Shown here: piece after piece, positions 18,006 through 26,507 of the stretch
Position numbering within the stretch: position 1 is the stretch's first letter
Layout: every line of letters begins with the position of its first letter
Origin: an uncultured Alphaproteobacteria bacterium
Lineage (GTDB): Bacteria; Pseudomonadota; Alphaproteobacteria; Caulobacterales; Parvularculaceae
Direction of reading: 5' to 3'
NCBI GenBank assembly: GCA_902826095.1
Contig: CADEDN010000008.1
Location: 1 to 64,000, forward strand
Length of the DNA stretch: 64,000 nt
Position numbers and translations under genes: made by a program
The notes under the pieces: generated by a model
Told to the model about the DNA's origin: nothing
Database searches by the model: none
Seen by the model: the letters and a program-made list of their open reading frames with translations, nothing else

Positions 18006-20102
18006 CTATATCGTGCCGAGGTTGCGCAGGCGGATTTGCGGGTGGATTTCATTTTGTGAGAGAACCATGGTCTGCGGGCGAACGCGCTCGATGACCGACC
18101 GGACAAACGGCCTGACGCCGGCGCTGGTCACGAGCGCCGCCGCATAGCCGGACGCCGCCGCGTCCTCAAGCTTTCGCAGGACCGCGCTGACGAATTCCTG
18201 AATCTTCGTCGGCGCCATCGCGAGCTGGCGATCAGCGCCGCTGCCGATCAGGTTCTCGGCGAAGGCGCGTTCCCAATCCGATGAAAGCGTGACGATCGGC
18301 GCGGCGCCGTCGGCGCCCTTGAGCGCGCCGCATATCTGGCGCGCCAGACGCGCGCGGACATGTTCTGCGATATGGGTGACGCTCTGATTGCCCGGGGCGG
18401 CTTCGGCGATCGCCTCGAGGATCGCCGGCAAATCGCGGATCGACACGCGCTCGGCGATGAGCGCCTGCAGGACGCGCTGAATGGTCGAGATTGTCGCGAC
18501 GGCGGGCACAAGGTCGGTCACGAGCTGGCGGTGCTTGTCGGACAGAGTGTCGAGAAGTTTCCTGGTCTCCGCATAGGAGAGCAAGGCCGGCGCCTCCGCC
18601 CGGATGATTTCCGTCAGATGCGTCGTCAGGACCGTCGCGGCGTCGACGACGGTGAGGCCCCGCAAGGTCGCGGTCTGGCGCTGGCTGTCGTCGATCCACA
18701 TCGCGTCGAGCCCGAAGGCGGGCTCTTTCGTCATCTCGCCGACAAGATCGAGGCGCCGCCCGCTTGGATCCATGACGAGATACTGGCCCGGACGCACTGA
18801 GCCGCGCCCCGTCTCCTGCTCTTTCAGGCGAATGACATAGTCGTTGGGCCCGAGCTGCATATTGTCGAGAATGCGCACCGGCGGCGTCACAAAGCCGATG
18901 TCTTGCGCGATAGCGCGCCGCAGCGCCTTGATCTGATCGGTCAGTTTCGGGCCGGAGCCGTCGGCGATCAGCGGCAACAGGCCGTAGCCGAGTTCGACGC
19001 GCAGATCGTCCATCGCCAGCATTGACGCCGGATCGTCCTCGCTCTTCTGGCGAACGCTCGATTGCGCCTTCTTCTGCTCGGCGTCGGCTTTCGTCCGCCT
19101 GCGCTTCGTCAGCCTCATCGCGATCGACCCGATCGCGACGGCGAGCAGCATGAACGGCGCGAACGGCATGCCCGGCAGGATCGCGAAAATCGCCAGAACA
19201 GCGGCGACGAGGGCGAGCGCTTTTGGATAGGCGCCGAATTGCGCCCCAAGCGCCTTGTCGGCGGAGCCGTCGACGCCCGCTTTCGATACGAGAAGACCCG
19301 CCGCCACGGAGACGATCAACGCCGGCACCTGGCTGACGAGGCCGTCGCCGACCGTCAGCAGCGTGTAGCTCTGGCTCGCCTCGCCGAGCGTCAGTCCTTG
19401 CTGAAGGACCCCGATGAAAATCCCGCCGATGATGTTGACGAGGGTGATGAGAATGCCGGCGATCGCGTCGCCGCGGACATATTTCGAGGCGCCGTCCATC
19501 GCGCCGTAGAAGTTCGATTCATCCTCCAGCTGCTTGCGGCGCGCTTTCGCTTCGGTCTCGTTGATGAGGCCGGAGGATAGATCAGCGTCGATCGCCATCT
19601 GCTTGCCGGGCATCGCGTCAAGGGAGAAACGCGCCGCGACTTCCGCGATGCGTCCCGAGCCGCGCGTGATGACGACGAAATTCACAATGACGAGAATCGC
19701 GAAGACGATGATGCCGATGACGAAATTGCCCTGCATCACGAAGCCGCCGAACGCCTCGATGACGTGCCCCGCGGCGTCCGGCCCCTGATGGCCTTCGGCG
19801 AGAATGAGACGCGTCGAGGCGACGTTAAGGCCGAGGCGGAAGAGGGTCGAAATCAGCAGGATCGCCGGAAAAGTCGAGAATTCGAGCGCCTTTTTGGTGA
19901 ACAGCGCCGTCATCAGCACCGTCACCGACAAAGTGATCGACATCGCGAGCAGAAGATCAAGCAGGTATTTCGGAACCGGCAGGACCAGCAGCGCCAGCAT
20001 CGACACAATCGCCGACGCGAAGACGATATCGCTCCGAACCAGCAATTTCAGTCTCGCGGGCGAGAGGAGTTCGCGAAAGTTGACGGCGGCTGCGTCGGCC
20101 AT
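18006..20102 (-). CDS. flhA: flagellar type III export gate protein FlhA
   Basis: Core membrane component of the flagellar protein export apparatus. 698 residues: eight transmembrane helices in the first ~310, the conserved cytoplasmic loop with RIAEVAARFSLDAMPGKQMAIDADLSSGLI, and a large cytosolic domain (VELGYGLLPLIADGSG, FVTPPVRILDNMQLGPNDYVIRL) that binds substrates and chaperones. It lies 3 bp downstream of flbD. Confidence 0.96.
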   Translation of the reverse strand: MADAAAVNFRELLSPARLKLLVRSDIVFASAIVSMLALLVLPVPKYLLDLLLAMSITLSVTVLMTALFTKKALEFSTFPAILLISTLFRLGLNVASTRLILAEGHQGPDAAGHVIEAFGGFVMQGNFVIGIIVFAILVIVNFVVITRGSGRIAEVAARFSLDAMPGKQMAIDADLSSGLINETEAKARRKQLEDESNFYGAMDGASKYVRGDAIAGILITLVNIIGGIFIGVLQQGLTLGEASQSYTLLTVGDGLVSQVPALIVSVAAGLLVSKAGVDGSADKALGAQFGAYPKALALVAAVLAIFAILPGMPFAPFMLLAVAIGSIAMRLTKRRRTKADAEQKKAQSSVRQKSEDDPASMLAMDDLRVELGYGLLPLIADGSGPKLTDQIKALRRAIAQDIGFVTPPVRILDNMQLGPNDYVIRLKEQETGRGSVRPGQYLVMDPSGRRLDLVGEMTKEPAFGLDAMWIDDSQRQTATLRGLTVVDAATVLTTHLTEIIRAEAPALLSYAETRKLLDTLSDKHRQLVTDLVPAVATISTIQRVLQALIAERVSIRDLPAILEAIAEAAPGNQSVTHIAEHVRARLARQICGALKGADGAAPIVTLSSDWERAFAENLIGSGADRQLAMAPTKIQEFVSAVLRKLEDAAASGYAAALVTSAGVRPFVRSVIERVRPQTMVLSQNEIHPQIRLRNLGTI

Positions 20103-20105
20103 CGA

Positions 20106-21449
20106 TCAGGCGCTCGCGCGCTCGGCGGCGTGCGGCGGCACGGCGACGCCTTCGTCCGTATATTGCTTGAGCTTGTTGCGGAGCGTGCGGATCGAAATGC
20201 CGAGAATCGTCGCCGCATGCGTGCGATTGCCGAGGCAATGATCGAGTGTTTGAATGATCAGCGCCTGCTCGACTTCAGCAACGGTGCGCCCGACCATCGT
20301 CTCGCCGCTGTCGGCGTCGACCGCGGGGAGCGGCTTTTGCTGCAGGCTCGATCCGTCGGGGAGGCGAATTGCGGCCTTGTCGATTTCGTCGCCGACGGCG
20401 AGAAGCACCGCGCGATGCATGGCGTTTTCAAGCTCGCGCACATTGCCGGGCCATTGCGCGCCGGCGATCGCAAGCCGCGCGGCGTCGGACAGCGGGCGCG
20501 GCGCGACGCCGTTCACGGCGGCATATTTCCGGGCGAAGTGTTCGGCGAGGGCGATGAGGTCAGCGGGGCGCTCGCGCAGCGGCGGCACGTTCAGATTGAC
20601 AACATTGAGGCGGAAGAGAAGATCCTCGCGGAACGTCCCCTTCTTCACTTCATCGGCGAGATTGCGGTTTGACGTCGCCATGACGCGGATATTGATCTTG
20701 ACCGGCTTCGTTCCGCCGACGCGATCGATGACGCGTTCCTGAAGGACGCGCAACAGCTTGGCCTGAAGCCTCACATCCATTTCCGAGATTTCGTCAAGCA
20801 GGATCGTGCCGCCGTCCGCTTCCTCGAACTTGCCGATGCGGCGGGCGACAGCGCCGGTGAAGGCGCCTTTCTCATGACCGAAGAGCTCCGATTCGAGGAG
20901 ATTTTCGGGAATCGCCGCGCAATTGATCGAGATGATCGGCTTGTCGGCGCGCCGGGATTTCGAATGCAGGTATTTGGCGACGACTTCCTTGCCGACGCCG
21001 GATTCGCCGGTGATGAGGATCGAAGCCTCTGACGCCGCCACCTGATCGGCGAGCGCGATGACGCGCTTCATCGCCGGATCGACGGCGATGAGGTCGCTCG
21101 ATTCTTCCGCGACCGCTTCCAGCACCGCGGCGATCAAAAGCGCGTCGGGCGGCAGCGGGATGAACTCCTTGGCGCCCGCGCGGATCGCGGCGACGGCGGC
21201 GTCGGCGTCGGTCTTGACGCCGCAGGCGACGACGGGCGTTGCAATTCTTTCTTCGCCGAGCGCGCGAATGAGGCGGGCGATATCCTGACGGACGTCGACC
21301 ATCAAGACGTCGGCGCCCTGGCCCTTGCGCAACGCGGAAAGCGCGGCGTCGACGTCCGCCGAAAAGGCGACGCGCGCGCCCTTGTCCATGGCGATTTTCG
21401 CCGCCGCGGAAAGCTGGCCGTATAGACCGCCGACGATGAGGAGCCTCAT
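20106..21449 (-). CDS. flbD: sigma-54-dependent flagellar regulator FlbD
   Basis: Transcription activator of sigma-54 class III/IV flagellar genes and, in Caulobacter, repressor of fliF. 447 residues. The N-terminal receiver-like domain (1-120) keeps an Asp at about 52 (LMVDVRQD) but lacks the acidic pair usual near position 10 (LLIVGGLYGQ), so normal phosphorylation is doubtful. The AAA+ domain has Walker A GESGVGKE, the sigma-54 contact loop GAFTGA and DEISEMDVRLQAKLLRVLQE. A Fis-type helix-turn-helix (AATILGISIRTLRNKLKQY) is at the C terminus. Its position inside the fliF operon matches Caulobacter. Confidence 0.9.
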   Translation of the reverse strand: MRLLIVGGLYGQLSAAAKIAMDKGARVAFSADVDAALSALRKGQGADVLMVDVRQDIARLIRALGEERIATPVVACGVKTDADAAVAAIRAGAKEFIPLPPDALLIAAVLEAVAEESSDLIAVDPAMKRVIALADQVAASEASILITGESGVGKEVVAKYLHSKSRRADKPIISINCAAIPENLLESELFGHEKGAFTGAVARRIGKFEEADGGTILLDEISEMDVRLQAKLLRVLQERVIDRVGGTKPVKINIRVMATSNRNLADEVKKGTFREDLLFRLNVVNLNVPPLRERPADLIALAEHFARKYAAVNGVAPRPLSDAARLAIAGAQWPGNVRELENAMHRAVLLAVGDEIDKAAIRLPDGSSLQQKPLPAVDADSGETMVGRTVAEVEQALIIQTLDHCLGNRTHAATILGISIRTLRNKLKQYTDEGVAVPPHAAERASA

Positions 21450-21453
21450 GGCT

Positions 21454-21765
21454 TTAGAACTCCGATTCCTTGACGACTTCTGTCATCGTGACGCCGAGCG
21501 CGCCCTCGACCAGGACGAGCTCGCCGCGCGCGATCAGCCGGTCGTTGACGTAAAGATCGATCGGTTCGCCGACGCGCCGGTCAAGCTCGATGATCGACCC
21601 GGCATCGAGCTTCATCAGATCGGCGATGTTCATGCGCGTCTTGCCGAGGACGGCTGTCACCCGCACCGGCACGTCGTAAATGCTCTCAAGCGCGGGCTTG
21701 CGCGTCTCCGTGTCGTCCTGCGTCAGCGTCGGTAGAATGTCTCTGGTCTTTTCAAGCGCGCTCAT
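21454..21765 (-). CDS. fliN: flagellar motor switch protein FliN
   Basis: C-ring component controlling motor switching and docking of export substrates. The 103-residue protein is a single SpoA domain: YDVPVRVTAVLGKTRMNIADLMKLDAGSIIELDRRVGEPIDLYVNDRLIARGE. Its ATG overlaps the fliH-like stop by 4 bp. The standard fliG-fliH-fliN order is kept. Confidence 0.95.
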   Translation of the reverse strand: MSALEKTRDILPTLTQDDTETRKPALESIYDVPVRVTAVLGKTRMNIADLMKLDAGSIIELDRRVGEPIDLYVNDRLIARGELVLVEGALGVTMTEVVKESEF

Positions 21766-22370
21766 TGTTGCGGCTCCGTTTCCATATGGGTTTCAAAAAT
21801 GGCGGCGATCGCCGCCGAAATTTCCGCGCGCGTGCGCCTTGCTGAACCGCCGCGCCACTCCAGCCGCGCTTCTCCGACGGCGAGAGAATCATCGCCCTCA
21901 AGGGTCATAAAGGCCGCGAGATTGCGCGCGCCGAGCGCGGCTTCGATCCTCGGCCGCAGACGGTCGAGACTGTGCGCGTTGAGGAAGAGAACGGCGTTCC
22001 GCCGGTCGTCGGAATTCTCGATCAGGCGGCGGAAAAGGTCCTCGGCGATTTCAAGCTCGCGGGCGTTCGCGAGCCCGATGCAGAACTCCTCGAGGAACGC
22101 GCGCGCGACGGCGGCGACGTCTTCGCGCGAGGAAGCTGCGAAATCTTCGGTCCGGCGCCGCTGCTCGTCGACCTGCATCGCTATCCGCGCGAGCGCTGCG
22201 GCCTCGTCGGCCGCGATCGACTCCATGGCGAGTCGGCGGCCCTCAATGACGCCCTCCGCGCGCGCGGCGGCGAGGTCGTCGGCGGAAAACGAGCGGGGAC
22301 GCGGCGCATCGTCCGCCGGCGCCGGCCCGCGACGGAAATCGTCGAAATTGAACGGCAGCGGGCGGCCCAT
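21762..22370 (-). CDS. fliH: FliH-like flagellar export ATPase regulator (FlbE position)
   Basis: Probable FliH equivalent that binds the FliI export ATPase. Divergent family, identified mainly by position between fliG and fliN (the flbE slot of Caulobacter) and by architecture: a short N-terminal motif MGRPLPFNFDDF, a long charged helical region (about 30-110, FSADDLAAARAEGVIEGRRLAMES, AEEQRRR type) and a C-terminal alpha/beta domain ending RLEWRGGSARRTRAEIS. 202 residues. Overlaps fliN by 4 bp and touches fliG by 1 bp. Confidence 0.75.
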   Translation of the reverse strand: MGRPLPFNFDDFRRGPAPADDAPRPRSFSADDLAAARAEGVIEGRRLAMESIAADEAAALARIAMQVDEQRRRTEDFAASSREDVAAVARAFLEEFCIGLANARELEIAEDLFRRLIENSDDRRNAVLFLNAHSLDRLRPRIEAALGARNLAAFMTLEGDDSLAVGEARLEWRGGSARRTRAEISAAIAAIFETHMETEPQQ

Positions 22371-23389
22371 CAGTAGACGAGCTCCTCTTCATCGGATTTC
22401 GACAGGAAGATTTCATCATCGTCCGCGAGCTTCTTCGCGACATCGACGATCTTTCGCTGCGCCTGGTCGACTTCCTTGATCCTGACCGGGCCCATGATTT
22501 CGATGTCGTCGCGCAAAATGCTGGACGCGCGCTCCGACATATTCGCGAAAAAGTGGGCCGAGACGTTTGTGGGCGAACCCTTGAGGGCGATCGCAAGATC
22601 GGATTTGTCGACGAGCCGCAAGAGCTTTTGCATGTCCTGCGAATCAAGGCGCACGAGATCTTCAAAAACGAACATCAGCGAGCGGATGCGTTCGGCGGCG
22701 CCCGGGTTCTTCATGTCGAGCGCTTCAAGAAACCGCCGCTCGGTCGCCCGGTCGAAGCTGTTGAATATTTCCGCCATTGATTCGTAAGGATCGCGATCGG
22801 CCCCGCGCGAAAGGGTCGCCATGAATTCGGTGCGGAGTGTGATTTCGATCTGGTCGAGCACTTCCTTTTGCACGGGTCCGAGGCTCAGCATGCGGCCGAT
22901 GACTTCCTCGGCGAACAAGAGCGGCAGCGCGCTCATGACTTTCGCGGCGTGTTCGGCGCGAATGCGCGAAAGAATGACGGCGACAGTCTGCGGATGTTCG
23001 TTGCGGAGATAAGAGGAAAGCACGCGCTCATTCACATTCGCGAGCTTGTCCCACATCGTCTTGCCGGCGGGACCCTTGATGTCTTCAAGAATTGATTCCG
23101 CCATATCCGCGGGAAGAACGTTTCGAAGGAGCCGCTGCGCCGAGGCCGCCGATCCCGAGATCGCGCCCGTCGACGACAGGCTCATGACGAAATCGTAAAG
23201 GAGGCTTTCGACGACATCGGAGGAGACAGAGCCGAGTTTGGAGATGGCGCGCGTCACTTCGCGCAGCTCATCTTCGTCAAAAGCGGCCCAAAGCGGTTTT
23301 GAAGTTTCTTCGCCGAGCGCCAGCATGACAACGGCGGCGCGCTCCGCGCCGGTCAAATCGTCCGCCGATTGAATCGCTTTTGCGGTCAT
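22370..23389 (-). CDS. fliG: flagellar motor switch protein FliG
   Basis: C-ring rotor protein that contacts the stator and the MS ring. 339 residues with the FliG N, middle and C domains: LTGAERAAVVMLALGEE at the start, NEHPQTVAVILSRI in the middle domain (the EHPQ motif), and FVFEDLVRLDSQDMQKLLR in the C-terminal torque-generating domain. The start overlaps the fliF stop by 4 bp. Confidence 0.96.
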   Translation of the reverse strand: MTAKAIQSADDLTGAERAAVVMLALGEETSKPLWAAFDEDELREVTRAISKLGSVSSDVVESLLYDFVMSLSSTGAISGSAASAQRLLRNVLPADMAESILEDIKGPAGKTMWDKLANVNERVLSSYLRNEHPQTVAVILSRIRAEHAAKVMSALPLLFAEEVIGRMLSLGPVQKEVLDQIEITLRTEFMATLSRGADRDPYESMAEIFNSFDRATERRFLEALDMKNPGAAERIRSLMFVFEDLVRLDSQDMQKLLRLVDKSDLAIALKGSPTNVSAHFFANMSERASSILRDDIEIMGPVRIKEVDQAQRKIVDVAKKLADDDEIFLSKSDEEELVY

Positions 23390-25002
23390 GACGCCTGCCT
23401 GATCCAGCTCTTCAGAATGCCGGCCGATTCAGTCGAATGCGCTTTGACGACGTCGGCGACGCGCTTCATCGACGACGCTTTCACTTTGCCGTCCGCAAGG
23501 TCGATGAGATTTTCAAGGCCGCCTGAGGGCGCCGGCAACGCCGCCTGCGCCGGTCCGACAGCGATCTTGTGCGCCGATGGCGGCGTCGCGGCGGCGCCGA
23601 CCGCTTGCGCGTTGGGCGACAGCATCGGCCGCAACACGAAGAAGATGAAGGCGAAGGCGATAAGGGCGAGCGCGCCGATTTCGACGCCGCGCATCACGAA
23701 CGCGGAATCGACCGTCGGCGCCGCGGATGCGGTCGAGCCGGCCGATTCGGGAGGCGCCGGCTGAAACGGCGCCTCGATGATGTCGACTTGGTCGCCGCGC
23801 GCCGCATTGTAGCCGACGGCGGAGCGAACGAGGGTCGCGATGCGCGCGAGTTCTTCGTCGCTGCGCGGCGCCGGCACGACGGCGCCGGCGGCGTTTGTCG
23901 CGGTTGCGAGGTTGAGCGCGACGGCGACGGAGAGGCGTTTGACGCCGCCGGCCTCGTGAACTTCGTTTCTGACGGTGCGCGTCATTTCGTAATTGGTCGT
24001 TTCCTCGGTCCGTCTCGCGGTCGATGTCGCCGTCGTCGCGCCGAGGGGATCGACGATTTGCGCTTCGGGCAGCTGATTGCCGACCGTGACGCCGCGCGTC
24101 AACGCGGGATCGGACGAGTTTGAGGCGTCTTCGACCGTCGTCGCCGACAAGACGGTCTGGCTGTCTGGGTCGATGATGTTGGCGGTTTCGGTGACGCGGC
24201 TGAAATCGATGTCGGCGGCGACCTGCACGCGCAGATTTTCCGGACCGACAATGCGGCCGACGATGTCCTCGACCGTGCGGCGGATTCGCGCTTCGGTCGC
24301 GTTGATGCGTTCGTCGACCCCGCCTGACGCGGCGAGAGGATCATCGCCCTCTTGACCCGAGGCGAGGAGGTCGCCGGCGGAATCAAGCACCGTCACACGG
24401 GCCGGCGACAGCCCCGGGGTCGCCGACGCCGTGAAATTGACGATCGCCCTGACGGAGCGCTTGTCGAGACCGGCCGGCGCGTCGACGACGATTGAGGCGG
24501 TCGCGACGTCTTTCTCGCGCGAAAAGAGCTCCCGTTCCGGGAGGACGAGGTGGACGCGCGCCGAGCGAACGCCCGTAATCGTCGAGATGGTTCGCGCGAT
24601 CTCGCCTTCAAGCGCGCGCAGCCGGTTGATGTTCTGCTGGAATGAGGTCGTCCCGAGCGCGTCCTGCTCGTCAAAGATTTCGTAACCGACGCCGCGCTGT
24701 TGCGCGACAAAGCCGTCGCCGGCGAGCTTCAGCTTGAGGCTGACCGCTTCATCGCGCGGCACATAGATCGAGACCGCGCCGCCGGATTCGCGCACGTCGT
24801 ATTTGACGCCGTCCTGATCGAGGCGCGCCGTCAAATCCTGCCCGTCCTTCAGCGCGAGGTCGGCGTAGAGCAACGTCATCGGTTCGGCGCTGACGCGCAT
24901 GATGATGAACGCCAGCGCCAGCGCGACGCCGACGGTTGCGCCGACAATCGCGGCGAGACGCGCAATCCCGAAGGATCGGATCATCCCCAGAAATTCGTTC
25001 AC
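23386..25002 (-). CDS. fliF: flagellar MS-ring protein FliF
   Basis: Forms the inner-membrane MS ring on which the flagellum assembles. 538 residues: first transmembrane helix about 18-38 (AIVGATVGVALALAFIIM), ring-building motifs RALEGEIARTISTITGVRSARVHLVLPERELFSRE, and second transmembrane helix about 433-453 (IGALALIAFAFIFFVLRPM). The cytoplasmic tail ends LKSWIRQAS. First gene of the fliF-fliG-fliH-fliN-flbD-flhA-flhF operon; the upstream spacer holds a palindrome and a CtrA-like site. Confidence 0.96.
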   Translation of the reverse strand: MNEFLGMIRSFGIARLAAIVGATVGVALALAFIIMRVSAEPMTLLYADLALKDGQDLTARLDQDGVKYDVRESGGAVSIYVPRDEAVSLKLKLAGDGFVAQQRGVGYEIFDEQDALGTTSFQQNINRLRALEGEIARTISTITGVRSARVHLVLPERELFSREKDVATASIVVDAPAGLDKRSVRAIVNFTASATPGLSPARVTVLDSAGDLLASGQEGDDPLAASGGVDERINATEARIRRTVEDIVGRIVGPENLRVQVAADIDFSRVTETANIIDPDSQTVLSATTVEDASNSSDPALTRGVTVGNQLPEAQIVDPLGATTATSTARRTEETTNYEMTRTVRNEVHEAGGVKRLSVAVALNLATATNAAGAVVPAPRSDEELARIATLVRSAVGYNAARGDQVDIIEAPFQPAPPESAGSTASAAPTVDSAFVMRGVEIGALALIAFAFIFFVLRPMLSPNAQAVGAAATPPSAHKIAVGPAQAALPAPSGGLENLIDLADGKVKASSMKRVADVVKAHSTESAGILKSWIRQAS

Positions 25003-25048
25003 GGCTTTTCGCCCTCACTGCGACGCCGTTCCCATGCCTCGGCGCCGC

Positions 25049-25066
25049 CCGGCAAAATTTGCCCGG
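25049..25066. promoter_or_regulatory. palindrome upstream of fliF, candidate FlbD operator
   Basis: CCGGCAAAATTTGCCCGG, a near-perfect inverted repeat, lies 47-64 bp upstream of the fliF start. In Caulobacter, FlbD represses fliF by binding a site in its promoter, so this is a reasonable FlbD operator candidate. Assignment rests on symmetry and position only. Confidence 0.4.
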
Positions 25067-25073
25067 TCCAGCG

Positions 25074-25088
25074 TAAAGATTCCGCTAA
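25074..25088 (-). promoter_or_regulatory. weak CtrA-like site upstream of fliF
   Basis: Reading on the minus strand TTAG-N7-TTTA, six of eight positions of the CtrA consensus TTAA-N7-TTAA, 72-86 bp upstream of fliF. Caulobacter fliF is CtrA-activated, which is why it is listed. Confidence 0.3.
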
Positions 25089-25102
25089 GTCTCCAGCATC
25101 GG

Positions 25103-25136
25103 CGAAAAGAAAAAGCCCGCGCTCGCGCGCGGGCTT
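25103..25136 (-). terminator. Rho-independent terminator after sciP
   Basis: A 10-bp perfect stem (25113-25122 with 25127-25136, AAGCCCGCGC/GCGCGGGCTT, 4-nt loop) is followed on the minus strand by TTTTTCTTTT. It separates sciP from fliF, so the fliF operon must start from its own promoter. Confidence 0.85.
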
Positions 25137-25166
25137 CAATCGTTTCGAAGATGTTAATCGCGCCCT

Positions 25167-25454
25167 TCAGCGATATTGCTGAACGCGCGTCGCGCGAAGG
25201 CCCGGCATGCCGAACTGGTCGATCGCCTTTTGCCAGGCGAGGAACTCCTCAAGCGTCAGCTTGTACCGCTCGCAAGCCTCTTCGAGCGTCAGCAGACCGC
25301 CGCGAACGGCGGCGACGACTTCCGCCTTGCGACGGATCACCCATCGCTTCGTCGATGTCGGCGGCAGATCAGCGAGCGTCAGCGGCAGGCCGTCGGGACC
25401 GATCACATACGGCTCCTTGGAACGCTGCGACGCCTGTTGTGCGGCGACGGTCAT
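25167..25454 (-). CDS. sciP: CtrA inhibitor SciP
   Basis: Small DNA-binding cell-cycle regulator (DUF1153) that blocks CtrA-activated transcription in Caulobacter. The start at 25454 (MTVAAQQASQRSKEPYV) gives 95 residues, close to the known length. The conserved core is GPDGLPLTLADLPPTSTKRWVIRRKAEVV ... LTLEEACERYKLTLEEFLAWQ, containing the helix-turn-helix. An in-frame ATG 14 codons upstream (25496) is less likely. It has its own terminator and a CtrA-type site upstream, matching a CtrA-SciP feedback loop. Confidence 0.93.
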   Translation of the reverse strand: MTVAAQQASQRSKEPYVIGPDGLPLTLADLPPTSTKRWVIRRKAEVVAAVRGGLLTLEEACERYKLTLEEFLAWQKAIDQFGMPGLRATRVQQYR

Positions 25455-25510
25455 TGCTAAAGGTTCCTTCGAATACGCAACTTGATCCTCGAACAATACG
25501 CGACGCGCTT

Positions 25511-25525
25511 TTAAAAAACGGCTAA
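25511..25525 (-). promoter_or_regulatory. CtrA-type binding site upstream of sciP
   Basis: Minus strand TTAG-N7-TTAA (plus TTAA-N7-CTAA), seven of eight positions of the CtrA full site, 57-71 bp upstream of the sciP start. CtrA activates sciP in Caulobacter, so context supports it. Confidence 0.55.
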
Positions 25526-25625
25526 ACGTCAGGGTAAATTGCGCCCTAAGACATTGATGCGCCGTGAGGATTTTGGACGCCCGCGAACCGCGTCAATGCG
25601 GGACAGGACGCGGTCAATTTGATCC

Positions 25626-26498
25626 TTATGCGGCGGTTTGGACGAGCGTGCGCCAGAGCTCGTCGGCGGTCGAAATCACGCGCGACGCGGTCGAATAGGC
25701 GCGCTGCGTCGAAATCAGGGTTGAAAATTCCTGACCGATGTCGACGGTCGAAATTTCAAGCGCCGCGCCCTCGATCGAGCCCGCGCTTCCCGTTCGCGCC
25801 CCGGCGATGCGCGCGTCGCCCGAAAGAGCCGTATTGCGAAAGGCCGTCCGCTCGGCCTCGGCGAGGCCTTCCGGATTGACGAAGAGCGCCAACGGAATGC
25901 GGAAGAGGTCGAAGGATTGGCCGCTGGCGTAGGTCGCCCGCACGACGCCGTCCTGGTCGACGGCGATGCTGGCAAGCGCGCCGAGCGTTGCGGGGTCGGC
26001 GCCGGCCGGCGTGCGGTTGATGTTGACGGTCTCAAGGCTTTGCAGCCCGCCGAACCCTGCGCGCCCGCCACCGCCGACCGCGGCGCCTTGAAGGTAATAG
26101 CCGCCGGCGTTCCTGAGATTGCCAAGCGCGTCCGGCGTGAAATCGCCAGCGCGCGTGAACAGCTTTGTCGATTGTCCGGTCGCGGCCGGGTCTTGCGTCA
26201 CGACGAAAAAGCCGTCGCCCGCGACGGCGATGTTTGTCGGCGTGTCGGTGCGCGTCACCGCGCCCTGCTCGCCGATCATCTGACGCGAGATCGAGGCGAC
26301 GCCGGTTCCGATGACGCCGGTCCCGACGGCGGCGCCAAGCGACGGGGCGTCGCTTGGAATGAGGTCGACGAATTGCGTGCGCACGCGCTTGTAGCCGTTG
26401 GTCTGGCTGTTCGCGATGTTGCTTGAAACCGCTTCAAGCCCGTTCGCGAAGGCGGTGAGGCCGGAAAGCCCGATCGAAAAGAGAGCCGAGAAACTCAT
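25626..26498 (-). CDS. flgE: short flagellar hook protein FlgE
   Basis: Rod/hook-family structural protein, best matched to FlgE. N terminus MSFSALFSIGLSGLTAFANGLEAVSSNIANSQTNGYKR and the FlgE-type motif DTPTNIAVAGDGFFVV are present; C terminus VDIGQEFSTLISTQRAYSTASRVISTADELW. Only 290 residues, against 400 or more for most hook proteins. The conserved D0/D1 ends are intact and the middle (about 130-230) is compact, so the outer D2-type domain seems reduced. It follows flgD by 9 bp, supporting FlgE over the rod proteins FlgF/FlgG. Confidence 0.8.
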   Translation of the reverse strand: MSFSALFSIGLSGLTAFANGLEAVSSNIANSQTNGYKRVRTQFVDLIPSDAPSLGAAVGTGVIGTGVASISRQMIGEQGAVTRTDTPTNIAVAGDGFFVVTQDPAATGQSTKLFTRAGDFTPDALGNLRNAGGYYLQGAAVGGGGRAGFGGLQSLETVNINRTPAGADPATLGALASIAVDQDGVVRATYASGQSFDLFRIPLALFVNPEGLAEAERTAFRNTALSGDARIAGARTGSAGSIEGAALEISTVDIGQEFSTLISTQRAYSTASRVISTADELWRTLVQTAA

Positions 26499-26507
26499 CG
26501 CGATCCC

